Of a DNA stretch of 64,000 bases, positions 25,377-35,799 are shown one piece after another (positions within the stretch are counted from its first letter, which is position 1; each line of letters starts with the position of its first letter). The translations under genes and the position numbers were made by a program. The notes under the pieces were generated by a model, which worked only from the letters and a program-made list of their open reading frames with translations, was not told the DNA's origin and did no database searches. The DNA comes from an uncultured Pelagibacteraceae bacterium (lineage in GTDB: Bacteria > Pseudomonadota > Alphaproteobacteria > Pelagibacterales > AG-422-B15), in the NCBI GenBank assembly GCA_902613805.1, contig CACMIV010000002.1, forward strand, positions 372,001 to 436,000, written 5' to 3'.

Positions 25377-25604
25377 TTATTTTTGAAGTCTATTCCAAAG
25401 ATATATTATTATTGCTACAGAAATTATACCGACAACACCCTCACTTCCTAGTTGATTAATCAAACTTACCAAGTTCTGAGTAATATTTTTTCCCAAAAAA
25501 GGAGATGATGGTCCAAACAGTACTTCTAAAATTATAGCTATTGCAATCAACAATAAGCCAAAATCAATGATTTCCCTTAATATTTGCTTTATTTTTGAGA
25601 TCAT
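25377..25604 (-). CDS. Small two-helix membrane protein, tandem paralog B
   Basis: A 75-residue hydrophobic protein. An amphipathic basic N-terminus (about residues 1-15) precedes a hydrophobic segment (about 17-31), a Gly/Ser/Pro loop (FGPSSPFLGKN), an amphipathic stretch (LVSLINQLGSEG) and a second membrane segment (about 55-69). It matches the upstream 71-residue protein in pattern and in residues such as VSL-x-NQLG and GVVG. I do not recognise the family. It follows a long hairpin and has no clear Shine-Dalgarno, so it may be expressed less than its twin. Confidence 0.7.
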   Translation of the reverse strand: MISKIKQILREIIDFGLLLIAIAIILEVLFGPSSPFLGKNITQNLVSLINQLGSEGVVGIISVAIIIYLWNRLQK

Positions 25605-25615
25605 ATTCTAATTTT

Positions 25616-25649
25616 TATCACTTCCCATGCACAAACATAGGAAGTGATA
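25616..25649 (-). terminator. Long hairpin between the two tandem small genes
   Basis: Two 14-base arms (TATCACTTCCTATG and CATGGGAAGTGATA on the minus strand) enclose a 6-base loop. The only irregular pair is U-G in minus-strand RNA. The bases after it are A-rich, not T-rich, so it is more likely an mRNA-processing or stabilising hairpin, or a weak terminator, than an efficient intrinsic terminator. Confidence 0.45.
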
Positions 25650-25656
25650 ATTATAT

Positions 25657-25872
25657 TTAATCTCTAAATAACCAGAGAATAACGCCAACAGCAATTAATC
25701 CAACAACTCCGGCATTTCCTAACTGGTTCACAAGAGATACGATATTGCTAGCAATATTGCCAACAAATGGGATGCTTCCTCCGCTTAGTAGGCCAACAAC
25801 AATACCCAATGCAAGCAGTGAAAGTCCAAGACTGGTTAGAGCCTTTATCGCGTTCTGTGCGTTTCTAATCAT
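25657..25872 (-). CDS. Small two-helix membrane protein, tandem paralog A
   Basis: A 71-residue hydrophobic protein: short basic N-terminus, hydrophobic helix (about residues 16-30), a GGSIPFVGN turn, an amphipathic segment (IVSLVNQLGNAG) and a second hydrophobic helix (about 53-69) ending in WLFRD. A strong Shine-Dalgarno (GAGGGGGAAAG) precedes the ATG at 25872, unusual in this genome, which implies high expression. The following gene is a diverged copy. The family is not recognised. Possible roles include a membrane-packing or stress peptide, but no function can be read from sequence. Confidence 0.78.
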   Translation of the reverse strand: MIRNAQNAIKALTSLGLSLLALGIVVGLLSGGSIPFVGNIASNIVSLVNQLGNAGVVGLIAVGVILWLFRD

Positions 25873-26062
25873 AACTTTCCCCCTCGTTATGTTTAATTAG
25901 ATAGCAGTACTATATTTAGTACATAATTGAACACTACATTCTAAATATGGTAAAACAAGTTTCTTTTATAATTTAAGTAATTGAATTTATTTGATTTTTT
26001 TAAGTTTTTTAAAAATGTCACATATATACAACATTATTTTCTACATGTGCGCGAGGTTGATT

Positions 26063-27589
26063 CTATTCAATCTGCATTAATAGCTCAGATACAAGTTTAT
26101 TAATATTTAACCCTTTTGATGAAAGTCCATAAATCTTTTTATCTGGTCTAATAATTATTTCCCCTGTTTCTAAATAATCGTATAACTCGGGCCCGATATT
26201 TAAATTAGAGTAGTCAAAAATAAATTTAAAATTTAGGTTAATTAATTTTTCATAGATATCCTCATTTAATTCATTTCTTACATCTTTTTTCGAAAGTATT
26301 GCGAAACAGTTTCCAACCATTTTATCTAAGCAAGCAATACCTTGTTTATCAGTAATCTCTCTATTAGAAAGTCTTCTGTTATTGATCATTTCACTCTGTG
26401 AATGACTAAAAATGCTTTTTTTTGAATCCTTTTCTTCAATATTATTATTTCTACCAAATGCTTGGTCTCTAGCCTCTGGCGCGATTGCCTCCTCTAATGG
26501 AATATTTTTCTGAAAAGCCATAGATAGTGAGTCAATCAATTGTCCAAGCGCAATAGATGATTTTATAGTTTCCTTTATTGGTTGAGCTCTCTCTAAATCA
26601 TAAGAAAGCAGCAGATTTTTGTTGCAATTAAAATTAACAACTAGATTAATTTTCCATATAAGATTTAGTATATCTCTAATTCCAGTATTTAGGCCTTGAC
26701 TTGCATAGGGCGGCATTTGATAAGCAGTGTCACCTATTAAAAAAACATTATCTTTTTGAAAATATTTAGCGAAAGATCCTCTAAAATTCTGTATGGATAT
26801 GTTTTCAATCACGTACTGATTAGGTTCTATCCATTTTGAAATTAAGTTTTGAACATTATTTTTTTGAATAATTTTTTGATGTTGTTCACCCGTTAGTAAT
26901 TGAAATTCAAACCTATGTCTTCTATTTGAAAGAGAAATATAAGAAGTAGGTCTTTTATCGTCACAAATTTGCCTGAAAACATTTTCTAAACTATTTTTAT
27001 TATTTAGCAATATATCGACAAGAAGCCAATTTTTTGAATATCTATGATCAACCAACTCTATATCTAATTTATTCCTTACAAAAGAATTTGCACCATCACA
27101 TGCAATTAGGTAAGGAGCTTTAAAATGATTTAATTTTTTATCACTTTTTGTTTCGAGTCCGACTTTATTGTCATCAAAACTAAAGTTAATAAGTTCATTA
27201 TCAAATAGTAAATCTATATTTTCGTCAGCTTTACATATCTCTCTTATTATTTTTTCAATTTCTGGCTGAAAAAAAGTACAAACAGAAGGAAAGTTATTAT
27301 CAGTATGTAATACTGGATTACGTTGGATCACTTTTCCATTGGTTAGTACAATATCAGTAAAATCTGGTTTATTTAAAAATTCTTTTAGAGCATCGTATAA
27401 ACCAACACTTTCTAGTAAACGTAAACTTTCATCATCGAATGATACAGCTTTTGAGGAAAATTCAGTGTCTGATTTTGACTCAATAACTAATGTTCTAAGG
27501 TTGTAATGACTGCATACTTTTGCACAGATTTGTCCGACTAGTCCAAAACCCACAATTGCAACATCATATTGATCAATATTACTAGTCAA
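26063..27589 (-). CDS. FAD-dependent aromatic-ring-type monooxygenase (MhpA/PHBH fold)
   Basis: A 508-residue class A flavoprotein hydroxylase. The FAD-binding motif is GFGLVGQICAKV near residues 14-25, the DG motif appears as ACDGANSFVR, and the C-terminal FAD motif is GDTAYQMPPYASQGLNTGIRD near 287-307. MhpA-type enzymes hydroxylate phenolic acids with NAD(P)H and O2. The low-complexity AT-rich middle is diverged, so the substrate cannot be predicted. It is flanked by a 190-base gap on one side, in which I see only a short GTACTA/TAGTAC palindrome, and is divergent from the amidinotransferase. Confidence 0.85.
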   Translation of the reverse strand: MTSNIDQYDVAIVGFGLVGQICAKVCSHYNLRTLVIESKSDTEFSSKAVSFDDESLRLLESVGLYDALKEFLNKPDFTDIVLTNGKVIQRNPVLHTDNNFPSVCTFFQPEIEKIIREICKADENIDLLFDNELINFSFDDNKVGLETKSDKKLNHFKAPYLIACDGANSFVRNKLDIELVDHRYSKNWLLVDILLNNKNSLENVFRQICDDKRPTSYISLSNRRHRFEFQLLTGEQHQKIIQKNNVQNLISKWIEPNQYVIENISIQNFRGSFAKYFQKDNVFLIGDTAYQMPPYASQGLNTGIRDILNLIWKINLVVNFNCNKNLLLSYDLERAQPIKETIKSSIALGQLIDSLSMAFQKNIPLEEAIAPEARDQAFGRNNNIEEKDSKKSIFSHSQSEMINNRRLSNREITDKQGIACLDKMVGNCFAILSKKDVRNELNEDIYEKLINLNFKFIFDYSNLNIGPELYDYLETGEIIIRPDKKIYGLSSKGLNINKLVSELLMQIE

Positions 27590-27681
27590 AATAACTCCTG
27601 GATAATGTGAAATCGCTTGACTCTTACTTTCAATTTAGTTTGAATTCAAGCCATTATTTAATTTGATAAAAAAGATTTGAA

Positions 27682-28788
27682 ATGGTCAAAATAGTAAATT
27701 CATGGAATGAGTGGGATCCTCTAAAACACATAATTGTTGGAAGAGCAGATAATTGTTGCATTGCTCCAGTTGAACCTGCAATGGCTCCGAAAATTCCCGA
27801 AGACTCTGACATGAAAGGCAAATATGGACCAAGGCCAAAATATACAATTGATAGAGCAAATTATTTACTCGATAATTTCTCTGATATTTTAGAGAAAAGA
27901 GGAATAAAGGTAGATCGTCCATCACCACTAGATTTCAATCAGAAAATTGGTACCCCAGATTGGAGTATAGATACAATGTTTGGCTGTATGCCTCCTCGAG
28001 ATGTTATACTTACTTTAGGCAGTGAGATGCTGGAAGCTACTATGTCCTTTCGTTCGAGATGGTTTGAGTATTTATGTTATCGACCGCTATTACAAAGCTT
28101 TTTTGACCAAGATCCAGAAATGAAATGGGAAACTGCCCCAAAACCAAGGTTAACGAATAAATCATACAGGGATAATTATCTTGCAGATGAAATAACAATA
28201 GACCAAAGATACGAATGGGTTGCTGATAAAAAGTTTGTTACCACTGAAGAAGAACCACTGTTTGATGCAGCCGATGTGTTAAGAATGGGCAAAGATTTGT
28301 TTATTCAACACGGATTCACAACGAATTTAAAAGGCATTGATTGGATTAAAAGACACTTTCCAGACCAACGTATACATGTTCTAAATTTCCCAACTGATCC
28401 ATTTCCCACACATATTGACGCTACATTTACGCCATTGAGGCCAGGATTGATATTAAATAATCCTGAAAGAAGACTGCCTGATGAACAAAGAAAAATTTTT
28501 CATGATAATGACTGGGAAATAGTCGATGCCGCCAGACCCGCTCACAATTCACCTCCACCATTGTGCTATTCAAGTGTATGGCTAAGCATGAACGTTCTTA
28601 TGCTAGATCCAAAAACAGTTTGCGTTGAAGAAACTGAAGTTCACCAGATGGATCAACTGGATAAATTAAATTTCGAAGTTGTTCCGGTTCCTTTCAGGGA
28701 TGCTTATCCATTTGGTGGCGCTTTACACTGTGCAACAACTGATGTTTATCGTGAAAGCAGTCAGGAGGATTACTTCACGAAACAATAA
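27682..28788 (+). CDS. Glycine amidinotransferase-like (arginine:amine amidinotransferase)
   Basis: A 368-residue amidinotransferase of the pentein fold. The N-terminus MVKIVNSWNEWDPLKHIIVGRA, the catalytic His in HIDATFTPLRPGL and the nucleophilic Cys in GGALHCATTDVYRES match the AGAT/StrB1 group, which moves the amidino group of arginine to glycine or to an inosamine. Guanidinoacetate synthesis is the default reading. A single-gene plus-strand unit, convergent with rodA (three bases between stops). No guanidinoacetate methyltransferase or cyclitol genes are nearby, so the product's fate is unknown. Confidence 0.9.
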   Translation: MVKIVNSWNEWDPLKHIIVGRADNCCIAPVEPAMAPKIPEDSDMKGKYGPRPKYTIDRANYLLDNFSDILEKRGIKVDRPSPLDFNQKIGTPDWSIDTMFGCMPPRDVILTLGSEMLEATMSFRSRWFEYLCYRPLLQSFFDQDPEMKWETAPKPRLTNKSYRDNYLADEITIDQRYEWVADKKFVTTEEEPLFDAADVLRMGKDLFIQHGFTTNLKGIDWIKRHFPDQRIHVLNFPTDPFPTHIDATFTPLRPGLILNNPERRLPDEQRKIFHDNDWEIVDAARPAHNSPPPLCYSSVWLSMNVLMLDPKTVCVEETEVHQMDQLDKLNFEVVPVPFRDAYPFGGALHCATTDVYRESSQEDYFTKQ

Positions 28789-28791
28789 TTT

Positions 28792-29919
28792 TTAGTAATT
28801 TGTTTTCTCAATTATGATATTTCGATTTATATAACAATTCATTAAAAGTCCAAACCCAAACATAACTGCTAACATCGAACTCCCTCCAAAGGATATAAAT
28901 GGAAGTGGAACTCCTACTACTGGAAGCAAGCCTGTGACCATTCCAATATTTACAAAAACATAAATGAAAAATACATTACATACTCCTAAAGACAAATATT
29001 TACTAAATAAGCTGCGACTTTTTAGTGCAAGACGAATAGAAATCATAATCAAGGCTGCATATATTAATAATAAAAGTAACGTACCTATGAAACCAAATTC
29101 CTCACCTAACATAGTAAATATAAAATCTGTTTGCATTTCAGGAAGAAAATTTAGATGGCTCTGAGTACCCTCCATGTAGCCTTTCCCAAAAATACCACCA
29201 GAGCCAAGAGCAATTTTTGATTGCATTATGTGGTATCCATTTCCAAGGGGATCACGTTCAGGATTGAAAAAAGTGAGCACTCTGTCTTTCTGATAATCTT
29301 TGAGATATTGCCACAAAACTGGTAAAGAACATAAAATTGAAAATACGCCTACTATAAAATATTTATAATTTAAACCAGAGATCCAAAAAAGACTTATCCC
29401 GCCAAGTAGAATTATCAGAGCTGTACCCAAATCTGGCTGTATGATTACAAAGAATACTGGGACTATAGTAATTATTAGTGGAATAATCAAAGTCTTAATA
29501 ATACTACTATCGTTATTTATCGAATGAAAATACTTAGCTAGAGCTAAGATTAATGTATATTTAACAAATTCAGAAGGTTGTAGACTTATACCAGCTATAT
29601 TAATCCATCGAGTAGCACCGTTACTTTCAATTCCAAAAAAGGGAATGATGACTAAAGATATTATGCTCAGGAAAAAAATTATATATGCATAACCAAATAT
29701 TAACCTTAAATCAAAGAATACAACTATAAAAAAGATGATTAATCCAAGTATAAATCTCTGAGTATGCTTCAATGGCCACGAGTTAAAGTCTCCATTTGAA
29801 ATACTGTATAATGCAGCCAAACCCACAAAAAATAATATAATTATTAAACCCAATAGAGGATAATTGATACTTTGTAGTTTAGCAAAGACTGAACTATAAA
29901 AGTTATTTTGATTAAACAT
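28792..29919 (-). CDS. rodA: Rod shape-determining protein RodA (SEDS glycosyltransferase)
   Basis: A 375-residue polytopic SEDS protein with about ten transmembrane helices, polymerising lipid II during cell elongation with PBP2. The signature near the C-terminus (GLLPVVGVPLPFISFGGSSML) and the WINIAGISLQPSEFVK loop are diagnostic of RodA/FtsW. Its start overlaps the end of mrdA by eight bases, the usual RodA-PBP2 pairing, which separates it from FtsW. It is the last gene of the mreB-mreC-mreD-mrdA-rodA elongasome operon. Confidence 0.97.
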   Translation of the reverse strand: MFNQNNFYSSVFAKLQSINYPLLGLIIILFFVGLAALYSISNGDFNSWPLKHTQRFILGLIIFFIVVFFDLRLIFGYAYIIFFLSIISLVIIPFFGIESNGATRWINIAGISLQPSEFVKYTLILALAKYFHSINNDSSIIKTLIIPLIITIVPVFFVIIQPDLGTALIILLGGISLFWISGLNYKYFIVGVFSILCSLPVLWQYLKDYQKDRVLTFFNPERDPLGNGYHIMQSKIALGSGGIFGKGYMEGTQSHLNFLPEMQTDFIFTMLGEEFGFIGTLLLLLIYAALIMISIRLALKSRSLFSKYLSLGVCNVFFIYVFVNIGMVTGLLPVVGVPLPFISFGGSSMLAVMFGFGLLMNCYINRNIIIEKTNY

Positions 29920-31783
29920 TAAAAATTTCGTTTCGCTTTAGATTGAGTTTTTTTTCAAATAAATATTTGAATACATCTGATGCAATTGGAGCTGCAGATC
30001 CAGATCCACTGCCTCCATGTTCAACAATTACAGAAACTGCATACTTAGGGTCTGTGGTAGGGCCGTATCCAATAAAAAGACCATGATCTCTTTTTTCCCA
30101 CGGCAAATCTTTATTTTTTATTAAACCTTCTTCTCTTTCTTTAATTGATATTGCTCTTACTTGAGATGTGCCTGTTTTACCCGCCATTTTATACTTACCG
30201 ATAATTCTTGATCTATAGGAAGTCCCTCCGGGAGCATTAGTAGCTTCGTCTAATGCATTTTTAATAATTTTTAGATATCCGGGATCTGCAATAATTCGCT
30301 CATTATAAATATTTACGGTTTCATTATCATATATTAATTTTGGGCTAAGCCTCGTTCCATTGTTGATTAATTGAGCTAACGCAAGAGACAGCTGCGCTGC
30401 AGTTGTTAAAAAATATCCTTGGCCTATACCAGCGGATAATGTTTCTCCTACCATCCATCTACTACCAAGATTTTCTAATTTCCACTGTTTGTTTGGAACT
30501 ACTCCACTTTTTTCTTCATAAAGAGATTTGAAAACTTTGTCTCCTAACCCATATCTTTTACAAACCTCAGCGATTTTATTAATTCCTATTCTTCTTGCAA
30601 TTTGATAAAAATAAACATCACAAGATACTTTTATAGCTTTTGTCATATCAACATTTCCGTGTCCTTCCTTCTTCCAGCAATGAAATGTTTTGTATCCTGT
30701 TTCTAGACTAGTATCTTCTATTAGGTGTTTCCCATCACAAAAAAAAGTTTCTTTATGAGAAACTCCTGACTCTAAGGCTGCTAGTGCAACAAATGGTTTT
30801 ATGGTTGATCCAGGAGGATATTGATTGGATATCGATTTATTAATCAGTGGTTTATATTTATCTGATAAGAGATTTTCCCAAGTTTCATTTGAAATAGATT
30901 TACTAAATATATTTGGATCATAGGATGGTGAGGATGCCAATGCATAAAACTCTCCATTTTTAACATTAATAACAGAGACACTTCCACTAAGTCCTTTTAA
31001 TCTCTCATAGCAAAACTTTTGTAATTCTGAGTCAATTGTAAGTTGTATGTAGTTTCCTTGCACACTATTTACTCGATCAAGTTCTCTAATTTCTCGTCCA
31101 CTGGCATTAACTTCAATATTCTTATTGCCTAGCTTACCTCGTAAAATTGCATCTTTAGCTTTTTCTACACCTATCTTGCCTGCTTTTGCTGTGCTTAGTT
31201 TGGATAATGGGTTTGACTCTTCATCATTTTCACTTATTTGAGAAACGTAACCAATTAAATGTGAGTGCGACTCTCCTTGAGTATAATATCTCTTGAAGCC
31301 AATCTGAGGGTAAATTCCATCTAATTTATGAATATTCACATTTATTTTAGAAAAATCCTCCCATGTCAAGTCATCGATAATTCCAACAGGTATGAATTTT
31401 TTTCTTGAATTTACTTCCTTTAATATTTTTTCTATATCAATATTTGCGTGTGGTAAAAGTGACTTTAAATTAACTAATGATTTTTCTACGTCTCTGGTTT
31501 CTTCTTTTATTATTATAATTTCATATTTTTGTTTATTGATAGCCATTGGTCGCCCTTGCAAATCAAAAATAATACCTCTTTCTGGTTCGATAAATCTGTG
31601 TGTTATTCTATTTTTATCAGATAATTTTTTATAATTACTATTCTCAGCGATTTGTAAGTAAGCTAGTCTTCCAGCAAGCACTGAGAATACACCAGCTTTA
31701 GCAAATGTTACAAGCGCTGCTCTTCTATTGATTAAATTTTCAGTATCATACTTTTGGAAAATAAATTTACCTGATTTCTTCAT
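29912..31783 (-). CDS. mrdA: Penicillin-binding protein 2
   Basis: A 623-residue class B PBP, the transpeptidase of the elongasome. After a short cytoplasmic N-terminus and one membrane anchor (about residues 25-45) come the pedestal domain and the transpeptidase with SxxK in PPGSTIKPF, the SCD motif in KVSCDVYFYQ and KTG in MAGKTGTSQV. The pedestal includes RGIIFDLQGRPMA. Length and order fit PBP2. It overlaps mreD by 17 bases and rodA by 8 bases, indicating tight translational coupling. Confidence 0.97.
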   Translation of the reverse strand: MKKSGKFIFQKYDTENLINRRAALVTFAKAGVFSVLAGRLAYLQIAENSNYKKLSDKNRITHRFIEPERGIIFDLQGRPMAINKQKYEIIIIKEETRDVEKSLVNLKSLLPHANIDIEKILKEVNSRKKFIPVGIIDDLTWEDFSKINVNIHKLDGIYPQIGFKRYYTQGESHSHLIGYVSQISENDEESNPLSKLSTAKAGKIGVEKAKDAILRGKLGNKNIEVNASGREIRELDRVNSVQGNYIQLTIDSELQKFCYERLKGLSGSVSVINVKNGEFYALASSPSYDPNIFSKSISNETWENLLSDKYKPLINKSISNQYPPGSTIKPFVALAALESGVSHKETFFCDGKHLIEDTSLETGYKTFHCWKKEGHGNVDMTKAIKVSCDVYFYQIARRIGINKIAEVCKRYGLGDKVFKSLYEEKSGVVPNKQWKLENLGSRWMVGETLSAGIGQGYFLTTAAQLSLALAQLINNGTRLSPKLIYDNETVNIYNERIIADPGYLKIIKNALDEATNAPGGTSYRSRIIGKYKMAGKTGTSQVRAISIKEREEGLIKNKDLPWEKRDHGLFIGYGPTTDPKYAVSVIVEHGGSGSGSAAPIASDVFKYLFEKKLNLKRNEIFNV

Positions 31784-32252
31784 ATTTTTTCTGGCTATAT
31801 ATAATTAGTAAGTTTAATGGCGGGTATAACAAAACCATTATTATGAAAGCTGACAATTCACCAACGGATAAGTAATTGAGTTGGTAATTAAAATAGATAA
31901 ATAAGTTTTTAAAAATAAATAATATTAATAATGCTATAATATATATTATAAATTTTATTTTTTGTTGTTCGAATAAACCATTAATTGAGATAATTTGGCT
32001 TAGAATATAGAAATATAAAAAGATACTTCCAGAATAACCTAAATTCATTCCAAGCAAAATATCTTGAAAAATACCCCAAGCAAAAAGAAGAAGAGGAACT
32101 AACCATTCGCTTTCGTTCCATTTTATTGAATACAACAAAATGGACAGCATTAAAGTTAAATCGATTAGACTAAAATTAAAAACATTGTTAAATGAAATAA
32201 AAAAAAGAAGAGATCCATTTAATAGAAAATAGCCTTTGAAACTTAGAGTCAT
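31767..32252 (-). CDS. mreD: Rod shape-determining protein MreD
   Basis: A 161-residue, highly hydrophobic protein with about five membrane segments, assigned to MreD by position between mreC and mrdA, by size, and by weak family text (WGIFQDILLGMNLGYSG near residues 59-75). MreD bridges MreC and the RodA-PBP2 pair in the inner membrane. The sequence is strongly AT-biased (Ile, Leu, Phe, Tyr), so similarity alone would be weak. It starts three bases after the mreC stop. Confidence 0.88.
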   Translation of the reverse strand: MTLSFKGYFLLNGSLLFFISFNNVFNFSLIDLTLMLSILLYSIKWNESEWLVPLLLFAWGIFQDILLGMNLGYSGSIFLYFYILSQIISINGLFEQQKIKFIIYIIALLILFIFKNLFIYFNYQLNYLSVGELSAFIIMVLLYPPLNLLIIYSQKKYEEIR

Positions 32253-32255
32253 TTT

Positions 32256-33095
32256 TTAATTTTCTTTTATTAGTTTATAATTTAATAATTTCACATGCGA
32301 TAAAGTTGCTATATTTTCAAATATACTAATCTCAATTTCATTTGATTTTTTTCCAACTACTTGACCAATCAATTGAAATGGAGGAAATATTCCTCCTTTT
32401 CCTGATGTAGTGACTAAGTCTCCAATGCTAATTTTTTCAATATGTTCTATATATTCTATAATTGGGTTTTCTCGACCTTGACCTACTAGCATACCATGAT
32501 AACCATCTTCAGAAATTATCACTGGAATTCTACTGTTAATGTTGCTTATTAAAAGTACGCGCGAGAGTCTTTCGCCAACATGAGATATTCTACCAATTAT
32601 TCCATTAGATCCTGAAACTGGCATATCCAATTTAATATTTTCTTCTTTTCCTGAATTAACAATTAAGGTGCCATTAAAATTATTAGAAAAATCACCAACT
32701 ATCCTTGAAGTTCTAAAATCATATTCAATATCATCAGATGCGTTTAATAGACTTTCATATTGAGCTATTTTTAGTTTCATAGAAACCATCTCTTGAAAAC
32801 TAGCGGAGTCAAGTAATTGCATTTCTTTGAATCTTTGATTTTCTTCATAAATATTTTGAATCTCGTAAATGCTTTCAAGTCCATTTTTGATTAAACTAAT
32901 AGGACTGGAAACAATTGAAGTAATTGAGTAAACGGTGTTAATACTTTTAGCTCTAAGTTCATTTGAGAGATTGCTATTGTCAAATCGTCCAAAATAAAAA
33001 ATAAGGGAAAATATGATTAATCCTATAGGAATAAGAATAGACACATAGCTATTCTTGTTAACATATCTTGAGTAAAAATTACGTGATGTCCTCAC
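32256..33095 (-). CDS. mreC: Cell shape-determining protein MreC
   Basis: A 279-residue periplasmic scaffold anchored by one N-terminal transmembrane helix (about residues 17-35), followed by a coiled-coil (about 75-115) and the two beta-barrel MreC domains (ARIVGDF-like SRIVGDFSN, GIIGRISHVGERLSRVLLISNINSRIPVII, GDLVTTSGKGGIFP). MreC links MreB inside the cell to PBP2 outside. It starts 13 bases after mreB ends and lies in the mreBCD operon. The normal size and domain order leave little doubt. Confidence 0.94.
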   Translation of the reverse strand: MRTSRNFYSRYVNKNSYVSILIPIGLIIFSLIFYFGRFDNSNLSNELRAKSINTVYSITSIVSSPISLIKNGLESIYEIQNIYEENQRFKEMQLLDSASFQEMVSMKLKIAQYESLLNASDDIEYDFRTSRIVGDFSNNFNGTLIVNSGKEENIKLDMPVSGSNGIIGRISHVGERLSRVLLISNINSRIPVIISEDGYHGMLVGQGRENPIIEYIEHIEKISIGDLVTTSGKGGIFPPFQLIGQVVGKKSNEIEISIFENIATLSHVKLLNYKLIKEN

Positions 33096-33108
33096 TGTCA
33101 GACTTTAA

Positions 33109-34161
<1,053 letters not shown>

Positions 34162-34164
34162 TTA

Positions 34165-35724
34165 TCAAACTCCAGTGACACCTGACATACTAGCAGGAGC
34201 AGACTTTTCTCTTTTAATTATTAATTTATTTAGAGCATTTATATATGCTTTTGCTGAAGCAACAAGTGTATCAGTATGCGCACCAAGTCCAACAACCGTT
34301 TTGCCATCTTCAGCCAACCTAACAGATACTTCCGCTTGAGCATCTGTACCCTCTGTAACAGCATGAACTTGATATAGTAATAATTTTCCTTTATGTGGGA
34401 CAAGTTGACTTAAACCATTAAAGATTGCGTCAACGGGTCCATCTCCAGTTGAAGTTACAGTCTTTTGCTCATCATCAATTAAAAGACTGATCTCAGCTTT
34501 TTGAGGTCCTTTCGTTCCAGCAATAACTTGCAAATCTTGAAGTAAAATAGAATCATTAACTCTAATTACCTGATCATCAATAATGGCAATGATGTCTTCA
34601 TCATAAATATTTTTCTTTTTGTCCGCTAAATTTTTAAAATTTTCAAAGGCCTCTTCAATTACATTGTCATTAATTGAGTAACCAAGTTCGATTATTTTTT
34701 GTTTGAATGCATGTCTGCCTGAGTGCTTGCCCATTACAAGATTTGACTCTGAAACTCCAACACTTTCTGGAGTCATAATCTCATAGGTTTTATTATTTTT
34801 TAACATTCCATCTTGGTGAATACCTGCTTCATGTGCAAAAGCATTTTTTCCAACGATAGCTTTGTTAAATTGTACCGGAAAACCTGTAACTGCTGATACA
34901 AGCTTAGATGTTTTTGTTAATTTTTCAGTCTGTATGTTCGTTTGAAAAGGCATCATGTCATTTCTAGTTCTGATTGCCATGACAACTTCTTCCATTGCAG
35001 CATTTCCAGCTCTTTCACCCAAACCATTAATAGTACACTCAATTTGCCTTGCCCCAGCTCTCACACCTGCTAGAGAATTTGCTACAGCTAACCCAAGATC
35101 ATTATGGCAATGTGTTGAGATAGTAACTTTATCAATATTTGGAACATTATTCATTAGATGATTTATAATATTGGTAAATTCATCTGGAATTGAATAACCG
35201 ACCGTATCAGGAATATTAATTGTAGATGCACCATTCTTAATCGCTGCTTCTACAGTCTTACACATAAAGTCTAAGTCTGTCCTGGTACCATCTTCACAGG
35301 ACCACTCAACGTCATCACATAGATTTCTTGCAAAAGACACACTATCAATTACCTTCTGGTAAACTTCATCAGAATTCAATTGTAACTTGTGTTTCATGTG
35401 AAGTTCACTCGTTGAGATGAATGTATGTATTCTTGGAGCCACTGCATTTTTTAAAGCATCTGCAGCTGTTTGAATATCATTTTTTGAAGCCCTGCTCAAA
35501 GCGCATATTGACGAATTTTTAATATGTTTTGAAATTTCAGAAACTGCATCATAGTCTCCCTTTGATGCGGCGGGAAATCCTGCTTCAATAATATCAACTT
35601 TCAAATCTTCTAGAGCTTCTGCAATTTTTAATTTTTCTTCAATATTCATTGAAGCACCTGGAGACTGCTCACCATCTCTTAATGTAGTGTCAAAAATCTT
35701 TATGTAATTATTTTCTTTGTTCAT
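34165..35724 (-). CDS. leuA: 2-isopropylmalate synthase
   Basis: First committed step of leucine synthesis: acetyl-CoA plus 2-oxoisovalerate to 2-isopropylmalate. The N-terminal TIM barrel has DTTLRDGEQSPGASM near residues 11-25 and the metal-binding HCHNDLGLAVANSLAG near 203-218. A linker and the leucine-binding allosteric domain (from about residue 400) complete the 519-residue form I protein. An AGAGG-type Shine-Dalgarno lies before the ATG. The preceding 122 bases encode a Leu-rich leader peptide and hairpin, indicating leucine attenuation. It lies between ilvIHC and mreBCD on the same strand. Confidence 0.97.
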   Translation of the reverse strand: MNKENNYIKIFDTTLRDGEQSPGASMNIEEKLKIAEALEDLKVDIIEAGFPAASKGDYDAVSEISKHIKNSSICALSRASKNDIQTAADALKNAVAPRIHTFISTSELHMKHKLQLNSDEVYQKVIDSVSFARNLCDDVEWSCEDGTRTDLDFMCKTVEAAIKNGASTINIPDTVGYSIPDEFTNIINHLMNNVPNIDKVTISTHCHNDLGLAVANSLAGVRAGARQIECTINGLGERAGNAAMEEVVMAIRTRNDMMPFQTNIQTEKLTKTSKLVSAVTGFPVQFNKAIVGKNAFAHEAGIHQDGMLKNNKTYEIMTPESVGVSESNLVMGKHSGRHAFKQKIIELGYSINDNVIEEAFENFKNLADKKKNIYDEDIIAIIDDQVIRVNDSILLQDLQVIAGTKGPQKAEISLLIDDEQKTVTSTGDGPVDAIFNGLSQLVPHKGKLLLYQVHAVTEGTDAQAEVSVRLAEDGKTVVGLGAHTDTLVASAKAYINALNKLIIKREKSAPASMSGVTGV

Positions 35725-35769
35725 CTCTCATCCTCTTAATAAAATTAAATTGTGTTAAAATTAAGTACC

Positions 35770-35799
35770 CCCCTGCAGTAATGTTATATTACCCAGGGG
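35770..35799 (-). promoter_or_regulatory. Attenuator-type hairpin in the leuA leader
   Basis: On the minus strand CCCCTGGGTAAT (35799-35788) pairs with ATTACTGCAGGGG (35782-35770) with one bulge and a 5-base loop. The leader peptide's stop codon lies in the loop, so ribosome position would control folding. The U-tract after it is poor (TACTTAATTTT), so termination strength is uncertain. Confidence 0.55.

Noticed and set aside
25905-25922. GTACTA/TAGTAC palindrome upstream of the small membrane protein genes
   Set aside because: Only 6 bp with no T-run and no second copy nearby; too weak to call an operator or terminator.
24459-28788. Idea that the ABC importer, amidinotransferase and monooxygenase form one guanidino-compound locus
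   Set aside because: The genes lie in separate units on both strands with small membrane protein genes between, and no shared regulatory motif is visible.
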